Below are positions 21,542 through 32,399 of a DNA stretch of 64,000 nt, piece by piece. Position 1 is the first letter of the stretch; each line of letters starts with the position of its first letter. Origin of the DNA: Ancylostoma caninum (lineage: Eukaryota; Nematoda; Chromadorea; Rhabditida; Ancylostomatidae); assembly GCA_037903475.1 (NCBI GenBank), contig JBAJFG010000467.1, forward strand, positions 124,001-188,000, written 5' to 3'. Position numbers and translations under genes: made by a program. A model generated the notes under the pieces. It saw nothing but the letters and a program-made list of their open reading frames with translations, was not told the DNA's origin and ran no database searches.

Positions 21542-22240
21542 TCACTCGGAGGTCAGTTTAGGGTGCTTCCCCTTCCTGCGTCCTGTAGGTAATTTCATGA
21601 ACACCCGTCCACCTACCTTTGGTGCCTTCCCCTCATCGACTCTGTGTCGCGAATCATACACATTTTTCATCTTTTCCCGGTATTTGGAAGCGTGCTCCTT
21701 CACCTCCTCCCTTATGAGCTGCATGCTCCGCATCAGCTCCGTCCGGTAATCATCCAAGTCAATCTGATATGGGGTCACCATGCTCCCCGGAATCACTTCC
21801 GAAGGAATAAGTGGATCAAACCCATGTTACAAAGAGAAAGGACTTTCTCCTGTTGCCGAATGAGGGGTCACATTGTACGCATATACCGCATGCGGCAACA
21901 TGACGTCCCAGTAATCGGGGAACTGCACTTGCTTCTTCAATATCCTTTGAAGGGTTTCAATGGATATTTCACTGGCACCGTTCTCTCTCGAATTGTAACC
22001 TTTCGTTGTCGTGTGCTTTATTCCTACGGCACTGGCCACTTCTTCAATGATCGCGTTGACGAACTCCGTACCCTGATCCGTATGTAGTTGCTTTGGCCAC
22101 CTTCCTCCCTCACAAATCCAGCGCTGGGAAATGACTTCCACCACCGTTTTTGCTGATTTGTCAGGTACAGCGTAGGCACCCATCCACTTAGAGAAGTGGT
22201 CCACCACTACAACTACATATTTCATCCCGCTTGCGCTTAA
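21542..22240 (-). pseudogene. Ty3/gypsy integrase core and C-terminus
   Basis: The core reads VDHFSKWMGAYAVPDKSAKT, then HTDQGTEFVNAI (second catalytic Asp) and the Glu in ENGASE, then the usual AYNVTPHSATGESPF. After a short break comes the C-terminal region KNVYDSRHRVDEGKAPKVG. The first catalytic Asp region lies on the other side of an inserted transposon, where VCANLLEMG has Asn in place of the expected Asp. A stop and frame change near 21800-21830 also disrupt the gene. Non-functional. Confidence 0.88.
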
Positions 22241-22972
22241 AGGCAGCACCCACGGAAACTTTCGTTTCTCAGGTTTTCACATTTCCTGATTCTTTACTGG
22301 AGTCTGAATGGCTCCTATAATAGTAGCAATAACGGAAACCCTCTGCGTTCAGTGCAGTACCTGGTACATCTTTGTGCCAGCGGCAAATTTGGACGAGTTT
22401 TCCATTAGCTGTTTGCTGCGCGAATTGCAATAGAAACAGCTGTTTTGTTGCGATCTCGGTGAAATTCAGTCGCTTTTTGTTTTCGTGAGTTTTTTTTGAT
22501 GATTTTTACACTTTTCCCTATTTTTATTAGCTCGAATGTCTTCTCATTTGCACTTTACGGTATGCGAAGCTCTTTGGCAAGTGTTCAAACTTCTTATCGT
22601 TAAAATTTCAGTTTTCTCCAAATTCTCCTCCACTAGAAGATTTCCTGATGTTTTGATTTCCTAGTTAGTTCTTTGCTAGGTGCTAAACATTTTCCAGTGG
22701 TTATCTATTCTGATGAGGTGTAGAAAGACTGTAGTTTAGAACAAGTAACTGATTGCAATATATCCAACTGGTGAAAAAACGACATTATCGATCTCTTGAT
22801 GTCAATCCTCATCGCATGACTAGTGCAACTACACGCAACTTGGTCGGGAGCGTCTAAAATCATCGTTTTTGGTGCTATCAGAAAGTTTCGACTTTATGCA
22901 AGTGTTCAGCACCTCCAGTACCTTTGAAATACGCTGAGTTTTTTTGGTCGAAAATTTCCGTGGGTGCTGCCT
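22241..22972. mobile_element. Non-autonomous DNA transposon inside integrase (PIF/Harbinger-like)
   Basis: The 24-bp terminal inverted repeats begin AGGCAGCACCCACGGAAA. They are flanked by TAA (22238-22240) on the left and TCA (22973-22975) on the right, a 3-bp target duplication with one change. Removing the element plus one flank restores a continuous integrase frame. The interior has no ORF and includes AACTACACGCAACTTGGTCG near 22825. Confidence 0.82.
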
Positions 22973-24028
22973 TCAAACCCATTTCCAAAAGATTCGCGCA
23001 TACTACTTCATACGGTATATTTGCCACGAACAGTTTCAATGGTGGCATCATCGGTTTCCAGGGGTTTGCGAGCAGGCACCTTCGACATTCCCGTTGCCAC
23101 TTTGCAACATCCTGCTCCATTCCTTCCCAGAAGACTCGTTTTCGCAGCATTTGCAGAATCTTTTTCTTTGGGAAATGACTGGCCATGTTCCTGCATGCGC
23201 CTCCTCAACGACTCGTCGCCGCATTTCTGTTGGCACTGCTCTCACCGTTTCCCCATCCTGGGTTATCAGCTGCAAATCGCCTTCCACTAAACAGAAATCA
23301 GCCACAGCCAAAGCTTTCTTCATTCTTGGGAGCTTGATTTCATGGTCCATCTCACCTCTTCGCAGCCACTCCAAGATTTTGCTGTACTCAGGATCCTTTT
23401 TGCATGACGCAAGACACTCCGATTCCTGCTCTGGGGATTCCTGCAGAGTGCAGACAATCTTTTCGTTTTCGTCACAGGTCTGTGGCACTTCCTCCTTTGT
23501 CAGTAGCACACCTCGTGACAGAGCGTCTGCCACTGGATTGGCCTTACCCTTCACATTGTATAGTGGAATCTCGAGCGCCCAACGCAGCACTCGTCCTGAC
23601 ACGTTGCTTCTTTTAAATAGCGCTGTCAGCGGCAAATGATCGGTCTTCACCACCACTTTTGTGCCATAGACAAGAAAGTGGAACTTTCTCGAGGCGAACA
23701 CTACTGCCAAATCTTCATTATCCGTTATGTGATAGTTTCGCTCCGCCTTGGACAATCGCTTTGAGGCGAAATAGATCGGGTGCAAATACCCATCCTTTCC
23801 CTCCTGTGACAAGACTGTTCCAATCCCCTGACAAGAAGCATCCGTATGGATAACGAATGGCCTTGTGCATTCACGTGCTGCCTGGAAATCTGGCTGAGCT
23901 AGCGCAGGTGTTGTTGCCATTCTTCTTTTCAATTCTTGGAATGGTTCCTCCTTTTCTGGGCCCCACTTCCATTCTCTTTTGGCGCTGGTTAAGTCGTAGA
24001 GGGATTTGGCTACTTTAGAGAAGTTCAT
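22973..24028 (-). pseudogene. Ty3/gypsy RNase H and integrase zinc domain
   Basis: The RNase H part has IHTDASCQGIGTVLSQ, YHITDNEDLAVVFA, VVKTDHLPLTALF and NPVADALSR, with the expected Asp and Glu residues. Downstream comes the linker (EECLASCKKDPEYSKIL) and the HHCC integrase zinc domain, which carries over a frameshift near 23180 (ending CRRCLLANP). The order RT-RNaseH-integrase places this in Ty3/gypsy. Confidence 0.92.
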
Positions 24029-24057
24029 TACAAACTTCCTGTAATAGCCGCATAGGC

Positions 24058-24720
24058 TCAGAAATTGCGCATTTCCGCCAGGTTGTTCGGCCTCGGATAT
24101 TTTCTGATCTTCTCAATTTTAGCCGGGTCGACGTGTACGCCTTCTGCGTCAACCTCGTGTCCCACAAGTGATACCTTACTTTCCATCAGTACACACGTTT
24201 GTGGTTTCACTTTGAGGTTCGCGCGTTGCAGTGCTTGCATGTCTATCACCTTGTCTATCACCTTTGTCAAGACCTCATAGTGTCTTTCCTCGGACTCCGT
24301 TGCTACCAAGATGTCATCAATATAGACGAACACTTCCCTATCCTTTGGATTCCCTAGCACGGAATCCATTAGTCACTAAAATTCGGCTGGTGACGTTGAG
24401 TGTCCAAACGGCAACACCGTGAACTCGAATAGCCTCTCGTGAGTGCGCTCTTCCGCCTAGCATCCGCAGAAAGCGGGATCTGCCAATATCCGGAGGCTAA
24501 ATCCAGTGTCGAGAAATAGTTCTTACCCTGCAGGCTCTGAAGCATACTGTCGATGGAGGGAAGTGGATAAGCGTCCTGCTTCGTGTGCTTGTTCAGCTCT
24601 CTATAATCAACGCATAGCCGCAGCGTCCCATCCTTCTTGCGGACTAGCACGACCGGCGATGCTCAGTCAGAGCTAGATTTCTCTACAATTCCGCGCTCCA
24701 ATAGCCTCTTTAGAATTTAT
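24058..24720 (-). pseudogene. Ty3/gypsy reverse transcriptase
   Basis: The fingers and palm are visible: LVRKKDGTLRLCVDYRELN, YFSTLDLASGYWQIPL (first catalytic Asp) and the YIDDILVATES box. They are split by a frameshift at about 24450 and a stop at about 24366. The sequence upstream of 24650 also reads as RT in another frame. Not functional. Confidence 0.93.
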
Positions 24721-24933
24721 TTGAACTCCGCCCTTGCGCCCAGTGGCACTTACCGCGTCCTCTGTCTTATGAGCCTAGTATTGCCCGTATCAATCTCATG
24801 ATGGACTAGGCTGGTTTGGGTCAACTCCCTCTCTTCTACCGCGAATACGTCATTCTTCTGTCGCACAAGTTGTTCTAGTCTAAGCCCAATTTTTCCCTCC
24901 ACGGTTATCAACTAGGTAGCGTTGTAGCTGTTC

Positions 24934-25904
24934 CTAGCGTTCTGTTGGGGACAAACTCTGCTTAGTGAGTACTAACATTTCTGCTACCACCGCCTTACTT
25001 CTCTTCTCGTCCGCAGGTTCTGGCTCTCGTATCCATTCGCCCACCTTGTGACCGGCTCGAAAAACCATTGGTTCGACCATGTCGTTAACAACTGGTAATT
25101 CCACTGCATCGCTTTCATCGGAGGAACATATTCCGAATGCAATAGCTTCCTCATCCGACCGCAGGAATTTCGTTCCCACCTCACCAGAACCTTCTAGACG
25201 CAACCAGCCCAGCTTCCCAGGAGGTATATGCACTCGACGAGTGACCGTAGCATCCCTCCGGGTACTCGATGAGTGAGCCTGAGTGCTCTTGTCGTTTCCA
25301 CGGTAAACGATTTCGCCACCTATTTTCTGTAAGTGATATCCAAGCAAATGCAAAAGGTTAGTGCCGAGGATGACCATATTGTCGCCTTTCTCCGTAACGT
25401 ACATGCTAGCTGTTATAGTCCTTCCTTGATCGCCACACTCTGTTACTGGAAGGACAACCAGGGCGAAAAAGTCATAAACTTTTCTGATGCATTCACTATA
25501 ATTCTTGTTTTGTACAGCTCCACTTTACGTACTTCCTCGTCGATGTTCATGCCTCTATCCAAAGCCTGACGCAAAACCTGGATTGGTAGTATTGATATCT
25601 TAGATCCCATATCCAAAAGTGCCGTCCACTGCTTACCCAGGATCTCGACCTGAACAGTTGCCTTGACTCCATAAATGCCACTACTGTCGTCTTTCCTTTC
25701 CTTCTTCGATTTGGCAATTGCGGCTCGACATCCCAAGGCTTGTACTCGTTTTGACAACGAAGTCGGCCGTTTTGACTCAGTCCCTCCAGTTGTCATTTTC
25801 CTCCGAGGGTTACTGCACTCTCGTGCTAAATGCCCTACTCCCTCGCAGTTATAACACTTTGTTTTGCTAGGGTTTTCCTTAGTGAATCTCCTTAACTCCA
25901 CCAC
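24934..25904 (-). pseudogene. Ty3/gypsy zinc knuckle and aspartic protease
   Basis: A CCHC knuckle (CYNCEGVGHLAREC) is followed about 70 residues later by the protease active-site segment ALLDMGSKISILP. The usual D-T/S-G triad has Met at its centre, which would be expected to impair catalysis. The second protease motif, ILGTNLLHLLGY, lies past a frameshift near 25410. Confidence 0.88.
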
Positions 25905-26109
25905 ACGCTGCGTTTTTTCTAGTCTCCTCCTTCGACTTTACGCCCAGCCGATCACTCCTTTGATCACTTTTATTTTCTCAAACTCGCTCTGCTTTTCTCT
26001 CCCATGTCTCTGGGACAAATAGTTGCTTCGAGTTTTGCATGTTATCCTCCTGCGCTCTACTCGCATTCTATCATGGGCCCCCGTCCTTCTCCATTGTTTC
26101 TAGCAAGTG

Positions 26110-27628
26110 CTATGATTCGTTCCACTTTGCCAACTGTTCGTACAACTTCTGCGCTCGGACTGATGCTAGCGCCCTTTCCGTCAAGTCGGGATATGCCCTG
26201 CTGGTCAGCCTCTCCAACTCGACGCAAAACTCCGCCACTGTTTGTGAGTCTGTTTTCCTGAGCTTTTGAAGTTCCCCTATTGCCAGGACTTGCTTATTCC
26301 GTGCATCTGCCTTCACTAACTTCCGCATTTCCTCTACCATGTCCTCAAAAACCTCCCTTCTATGCTTAGGTATGCTCTCGAATTGCGCCCTAGCTTTCCT
26401 TTTCAATTTGGACCTAAATAGCGCACAAAGCTCCCGATTCTCCCAGTCTCTCCTCGGGTACTTTAGCTGGAACGCATCGTAAAAACTAGTAAAACTGTAG
26501 TCGACATCCCTTCCAGAGTACACCTGTACCCCGGATGGTGACGCGCTCTTGAAGTATATGCCCAAGTACGTGTCCTCGTTATCCTCTGGGCTTCTGTACT
26601 TCCTACCGCCCAACGGAGATCCCCCACGGTGCAACTCTGCCTCACTGCTCTCACTATCAGATTAAGAGGTTCTACCTGTGTCGGGACGTTTGTGTCAACG
26701 AGTGGGACTTGCTTGCAATCAAGCCCTGCCATACTGCATACCTTTTTCCACCATTCTGCAAAATATCATTCATTGATTCCGATCTTTGCTTCAAGTATAA
26801 CAGAGCTTCCACACCCTTTCTACCGTTCAACGAAAACGGTTTCTCACCTGGCATCATTGACTTCTCCTCCTTAGAAGGGGACTCCCGCGGCTTCTGCGCC
26901 TTACGCAATTGTTCCAATTGTTTCTCCCTTTCTAGCAGCTGTCGCTTAAGGCGCTCCATCTCAGCGTCCTTCTCCCTTGCTAGTTTCTCCTGTAACTGGC
27001 ATAATTCTTTCTCTTGTCTGTTTGTCTGTATCACCAAATCTTCTACTTTTTCCAAAATCTCCGTACTATCCCAGCCAAAACGCAACTCTAGCGCATCGAC
27101 TACGTTTTGTCTTGATTCTAGTGCAATCAGTTTGTGTCAACTATAGCTATGCGCGAGCTGCATTCCAAACATTCCAGCACTAAATCCATCCACTTTACAT
27201 TGTCTTCCGTACGCATGAAGCTTTCTTGCGCCTGTCTCACTTTCTCTACCACGCTCTCTACTGCTAACCTTGTCACTCTATCTATTGCACACAACCGTTT
27301 GTCCGTGGTGCGCATGTATTTTGCTGCTTCTGCCATTATTTCCCCCAGCTCTTTTAATGCTCTTGGTGATATCTTCACAAACCTGGGTGGAACTGGAGTC
27401 CTTCTTTCCGATGTCCACAGGGATGTCCCTGACATCCTCCATTACATCATCACTGTCGACCGAATTAATGTCCTCATCCGAAAGCATGGCTTGGGACACG
27501 CCTGGAATATGCAGCTCAGCTGTCTCTTCCCTTACTTCGGTCATGTCACTCTTGTCACGATTTCCTGCAGCGCTAGCCTGGGGCGTCTCGTTTTCCACTG
27601 CTCTAGTGACTCCGGACATTCTTCCCAT
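26110..27628 (-). pseudogene. Ty3/gypsy gag region
   Basis: Four overlapping or adjacent ORFs give, in order: an acidic N-terminus (27628-27390), a conserved block (27400-27127), a charged coiled coil (27085-26890, with LQEKLAREKDAEMERLKRQL) and a retrotransposon gag domain (26634-26110, with FYDAFQLKYP and LTSRAYPDLTERALA). At least three frame breaks separate them. This fits the structural protein of the same element. Confidence 0.82.
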
Positions 27629-27631
27629 TGA

Positions 27632-27949
27632 ACCGACCGTCGATCAATAATCGGCGATAATTTCCCCTTTATCGGGCCAATGTCCGGAACCACCACGGCA
27701 AAACTCGATCCGCTATGTTACTAGCGGATCAGTGCCGCTGAGAGCTTGCACTGCTCACTCACACGTTATAAACGCCCGAGGCTAGCGGTGCAGCAACAAA
27801 AAACACAAAAAAACGAAACGGTAGCTCCACAACCGCCGCAGGGTCAACACTGCGTGGTAAGCCCTATGCGATATCGCTCACGGCGGGACTCAGCAGCCTA
27901 TCGATCGGTGGTCTTCTTGTGATCCGCCGACTTGTGGCTCGGCCCCCAG
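27632..27949 (-). other. Ty3/gypsy leader and possible primer-binding site
   Basis: This lies between the gag start and the LTR remnant. Immediately inside the LTR edge the minus strand reads CCTGGGGGCCGAGCCACAAG, where the tRNA primer-binding site should be. The matching tRNA was not identified. No ORF. Confidence 0.35.
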
Positions 27950-28027
27950 GTCAGTTGGAACGTGAATAAGTTCCGAACCACAAGAGGTATGTAGAGACAA
28001 GTACCTGGGGCAGAAACCCCTTTTACG
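27950..28027 (-). repeat. Truncated 5' LTR of Ty3/gypsy element
   Basis: About 75 bp match the inner end of the 3' LTR (AACGTGAATAAGTTCCGAAC), with an extra 11 bp (AAGTACCTGGG) in the middle. The match stops at 28027, where the Penelope inverted repeat begins; the rest of the LTR is missing. Confidence 0.7.
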
Positions 28028-28682
28028 GTGACCCCTCGCTCGTCGTCAGTGGTTGCGGGCAATGGAGACTGACCGCTCAACCACGACTTGATCAGAATTG
28101 ACAAAGATCTATATAAGAGGCAAGCTCGCTGGTGATCGATAAGCATTCATCCTTACGATTCATTGATGGGCTATTGGTTCTGATTAGAAATGCTTCTATA
28201 CTTTTGCGCACCGTCATATCAGTTTCCTGTGCTAGTATGGTGACTCGTACTTCAAAATCGACGTTATCGTGCTTCTGAACTCGATGTGCATCTAGTGGAG
28301 TGGATTTTCTGGAGTTTCGTTTTACCTCTAGGTGTTCTTTAATTCTAAGTTTCAGAGGTCGTGCTATTTCGCCTATGTAAACGTCGCCACACACTTTGCA
28401 TGAAATCTGATAGATGGCTCCTGATATCATGCAGTCTCCTTCTTTCCCAGAAGGACAGACGATACAGTTTGGTGTGGTGCAAGGAGGATCATATAGTCGA
28501 TTCCTTACTAGCCGACGCTTTAGATTATCGGAGGGCACATCCACTAGGTTCACAAGATCGTTCAAACCTGATTTCCTCAAGCAGACCCGTATAGCTCTGC
28601 TTACCTCGTCCGAGATGAATGGGATGCACAAGGGGATCTTATTTTCCGGACCAATACCAAGCTGCTGGTTGTGAGAGGTCTT
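28028..28682 (-). pseudogene. Penelope-like element, GIY-YIG endonuclease (left arm)
   Basis: ORF 28703-28092 contains CTTPNCIVCPSGKEGDC, then the GIY-YIG nuclease core YQISCKVCGDVYIGEIARP, with Arg/His motifs in LKLRIKEHLEVKRNS. This is the C-terminal endonuclease of Penelope-like retroelements; the reverse transcriptase is missing. The arm is nearly identical, in inverted orientation, to 28733-29400. Confidence 0.85.
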
Positions 28683-28732
28683 TCGCATTTGCTCAGGATT
28701 CAAGATTCTCTATGACCTGTAAGCGCCCCATG

Positions 28733-29336
28733 AAGACCTCTCACAACCAGCAGCTTGGTATTGGTCCGGAAAATAAGATCCCCTTGTGCATCCCATTCAT
28801 CTCGGACGAGGTAAGCGGAGCTATACGGGCCTGCTTGAGGAAATCAGGTTTGAACGATCTTGTGAACCTAGTGGATGTGCCCTCCGATAATCTAAAGCGT
28901 CGGCTAGTAAGGAATCGACTATATGATCCTCTTTGCACCACACCAAACTGTATCGTCTGTCCTTCTGGGAAAGAAGGAGACTGCATGATATCAGGAGCCA
29001 TCTATCAGATTTCATGCAAAGTGTGTGGCGACGTTTACATAGGCGAAATAGCACGACCTCTGAAACTTAGAATTAAAGAACACCTAGAGGTAAAACGAAA
29101 CTCCAGAAAATCCACTCCACTAGATGCACATCGAGTTCAGAAGCACGATAACGTCGATTTTGAAGTACGAGTCACAGGAACTACACACTATACTAGCACA
29201 GGAAACTGATATGACGGTGCGCAAAAGTATAGAAGCATTTCTAATCAGAACCAATAGCCCATCAATGAATCGTAAGGATGAATGCTTATCGATCACCAGC
29301 GAGCTTGCCTCTTATATAGATCTTTGTCAATTCTGA
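28733..29336 (+). pseudogene. Penelope-like element, GIY-YIG endonuclease (right arm)
   Basis: This is the mirror copy of the left arm on the plus strand, separated from it by a spacer of about 50 bp at 28683-28732. It keeps the zinc-like cysteines and the VYIGE core. A duplication of about 13 bp near 29180-29195 shifts the frame before the C-terminal block ETDMTVRKSIEAFLIRTNSP. Both copies are truncated at the same upstream point, so each lacks the RT. Confidence 0.85.
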
Positions 29337-29655
29337 TCAAGTCGTGGTTGAGCGGTCAGTCTCCATTGCCCGCAACCACTGACGACGAGCGAGCGGTCAC
29401 ATGGCGCTACCCACCATCAGTGCCGTGTCACGAGGTGTGTACACGTTTTCAGTTGTGTTGTGTTGTGGTTGTGGAGCTTTACCGGTGATTGAAAAATGAG
29501 TTTTTCGAATTTTAAGCTTGATTGCTAATGCACTTGATGGGACAGCTTCAACACGTTGTTTCACCCATTTCAGGCCCTGAAGAAGGACATAGCTCCGAAA
29601 CGTTGGCCGTTTAAATAAACTGGCTACTAATCTCGCGTTCAGTTGAACATAAAAC
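29337..29655 (+). other. Penelope-like element 3' region
   Basis: This is the continuation of the right arm beyond the inverted repeat, which ends at 29400. It has no ORF and contains the CCTGAAGAAGG...CCGAAACG block common in Penelope-like elements, followed by AAATAAA at 29613. It is absent from the left arm. Confidence 0.6.
29577..29612 (+). other. Possible hammerhead-ribozyme-like motif
   Basis: The sequence has CTGAAGA (CUGANGA box), a GGA/TCC mini-stem, GAAAC, and CGTT three bases after a short ACG...CGT stem. Hammerhead motifs are known in Penelope-like elements. Here there is one extra A between the first box and stem II, and stem I is weak, so this is only a candidate. Confidence 0.35.
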
Positions 29656-30558
29656 AATACGAAATTCAAGTTTGTAGACCCTTTGCCGATCAATAGTTAC
29701 TGAATACTTTTCAATTTTTTGTATCAGCAGGAATACATGCCCTCGGAGTCTAAATGTTGCCATAGCGCGATTCTTGCTGACAACACTAACATTGTATTTG
29801 GTTCCACTACTCTAATGCAAAAGGTCCTTTCGAGCTTAGATTTCTGGAATGAGCTGGGCAAGTCTTGCACTACTACAGTAATCAAGCTAAGGTGTTCGAT
29901 GTATTCCATTACGATATGATTATATTAGGTTGGTGTAAAAATAATGCGCATTTTCATGCCTTTGATCCCGAACCTCATAACTCTCTTCATTATCGATCTT
30001 TCTCAAAAGGCTCAGAACTATTGCAATCTGCAAATTTTTAGCAGTAAGGTAGATGTTCTCCAACTAAGGTGCAATTCTGACAGGACCTTCTAGAGTCGAC
30101 GAACTTCCGAAGGGTAATTTTGGTGCCACTTTAGTCTTCGAGAAAGTTCTCCAGGAAGAAGTCGTCCAGCTTCTCGGGGAAGTGGTAATCGGCTGAGTGA
30201 GAGGCTTGTCGATTATGATATAGGAGTCCGAGCTTCCTAGCTCAGTTGCTCCAACCTGTGAAGAATCTGTCGTGCGGGGTGTGCCTGGACGGTGCCAAGT
30301 AGGAGTGAAGAATCCATTTTGTTGAGCAACGCTAAGGTCACACCGTGAAGTTTCTCATTTATTTCATTTACGTCTTGAAAGCACAAGCACCAGAATAGGA
30401 AGAATGAATGAGGGGCAATGAACAATTTTTGCAGCAGGTCACCACAAAGTCGCCGTGACCTTATTTTGATGTTACTTCGGTTTCCGGGAGTGTTTCGGTG
30501 CATCTTACTCGTCCAACAGTTGATTTGTTGTCGTAGAGGGTCTATACTTTATATTTCA

Positions 30559-31474
30559 CTAGACGGTATACCCGGCTTCGCTCGGGTGTTTTACTACCCC
30601 GGCAATTTCACACCAATGAGGACATTTGCTAGTGCCGACAAATTCATTGTGGATGCTTATAGTTTTGGTGGTAAACATTAGCAGGCTCATGTAACCGTAA
30701 GCGAAAAGTTAGTACTGTTATTTCAGTGTCAATTTTATCGAAAGCAGTTGCCATATTCGTACTTCGGGGTTTAGCGTTCTCGATTGATCCAGTGAACATA
30801 TTCTTACCCCGTCCCTTTCCAAAAGCGGAGAGAGAGCGAAAGAAGTTACTGAGTCGATATATCCGTAGAGAATAGTTGTCATATTCGTGTACAGCCCAAT
30901 GGAAAATCCTAGTAGACACGTCTTCACCGGCCCGTGGACGAAAATGGCGAAAAATCATACCAATAATTCGAAATTCTGCGCAAAATGTTTATCATATTCG
31001 TGTTCAACGCATTGACAAACCCCAGTAGACTTGTCCCTACCGACTGTTGGGCAAAAATATCGAGAAACCAATAAAATCGATAAATCGATATTTGGTGCAA
31101 AACGGTTATCATATTTGTGTTCAGCGCATTGAAAAACCCCAGTAGACCTGTCCCTACCGACTCTCGGACGAAAATATCGAAAAATCAATAAAATCGATAA
31201 ATCGATATTTGGCGCAAAACGGTTATCATATTCGTGTTCAGCGCATCAAGAAACCCCAATAGACCTGTCCTCGCCGCCCCTGAGCAAAAGTAGCGAAAAA
31301 TCAATAAAATCGATAAATCAATCGATAATGCCTGGCATGAAGTAGCCTAAATCCTCCGCCGTCCCATGTGGAATAAGCTTGCAAAGTTTGGTACCGATCG
31401 GTTCACCCTCCGCGATTTCTATAAGGAACATACATACATACACACACACATACATTCTACTTTATATATACAGA
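30559..31474 (-). mobile_element. Complete non-autonomous Helitron nested in mariner
   Basis: On the minus strand it starts A|TCTGTATATATAAA. It ends with a hairpin (ACCCGAGCGAAGCCGGGT), then ATACCGT and CTAG|T. The junctions lie between host A and T with no target duplication. These are the Helitron rules: 5' TC, 3' hairpin, CTRR, insertion into AT. The interior is a tandem array of about 118-bp units with no Rep/helicase gene. Confidence 0.85.
30970..31330 (-). repeat. About 118-bp tandem repeats inside Helitron
   Basis: Units containing GGTTATCATATTyGTGTTCAG and AAATCGATAAATCGATATTTG recur at about 118-bp spacing, three to four times. The related element at 11387-12060 has the same unit. 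Confidence 0.8.
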
Positions 31475-32399
31475 TTACTAAGCGACCTAGTGTCTGGTTG
31501 CAGTTTTTCCATTACAAAGGCGCGAAGCAGACCTCTCAGCGAGGATCAATGTGGTACTCGTTCAGTATGCGCGACATCAACTCTTCGAGCTTTTTCATCC
31601 TCCCATTTTTACCGAAGGGAGGGATGGTCTGACAGCAATTACCGGGGATGTTCTGCGAAACCAAATATGTTGTTTTGGATGGATGCTCTGTGATAATTGT
31701 CATCAGTTGGTGATCTCAAACCCCAGGAAGACCTGTGCGACATTGCTTACTTTTGAAGCAAGGCACACCAAGCCGAAAAATCCGGAAGCAGCTCGTCGGG
31801 ATGCATTCGCTCACACCCCCTTCGCCAAAACTATGGTGGTATTCCGAGCGATTCCTGCTGCGATGCCGTCGAGTATCAGCTCGCTGAAGTGAGTTTGGCA
31901 AAAAACTCGTTTTGGCGCCTTTCGTTCCACAACTAAAAATTCACCAAAAACATGAAGTTCGATCAAAATGCATGAAATTTTTGAAAAGGCCATGAAATTT
32001 GCAACAAAACCATGTGCAGCTTCTCACACCGATGATAAGAAACACCGGAAGTTTTCTGCATCGAAGATGAAGCAGCAAAAAACGCGCATTATTTTGGCAC
32101 CAACCTAATATTGTATGAGCTAAGGCGATTTTTTATGTCTAGTCAAAAACTCTGGCGAGATTAATAGATTATGTTTAGGAATCTATACTCTAGCGAGCTG
32201 ACGCAGGGGAACTTAAACCACAGCAGCTGTATGGGCTTCTATAAGGGCTACCTAACATCTGAATTGTGTTCATCAGAACCGAGTCCTTGTCTAGAATTTT
32301 ATTCTATTCAAAATAGATGCACGGGTAATTTTCGACCACCCTGTATTTTATTAAATCAATACTGTGAGGTGTGATGTTTGATTGGAAGTGAAATTTCAG

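Larger units (their letters stand above)
29925..32108 (-). mobile_element. Mariner transposon interrupted by a Helitron
   Basis: The inverted ends TTAGGTTGGTGTAAAAATAA and TTAGGTTGGTGCCAAAATAA are flanked by TA (29923-29924 and 32109-32110). Minus-strand remnants include an N-terminal FGEGGVSE...FRIFRLGVPCF segment near 31780-31830 and the C-terminal SADYHFPEKLDDFFLE near 30130-30210. Removing the 916-bp Helitron leaves a mariner of about 1.27 kb, the usual size. Many stops; dead. Confidence 0.88.

Noticed and set aside
28361..29054. Plus/minus shadow ORFs in the Penelope arms as separate genes
   Set aside because: They are antisense to the GIY-YIG frame and mirror each other because the arms are inverted copies.
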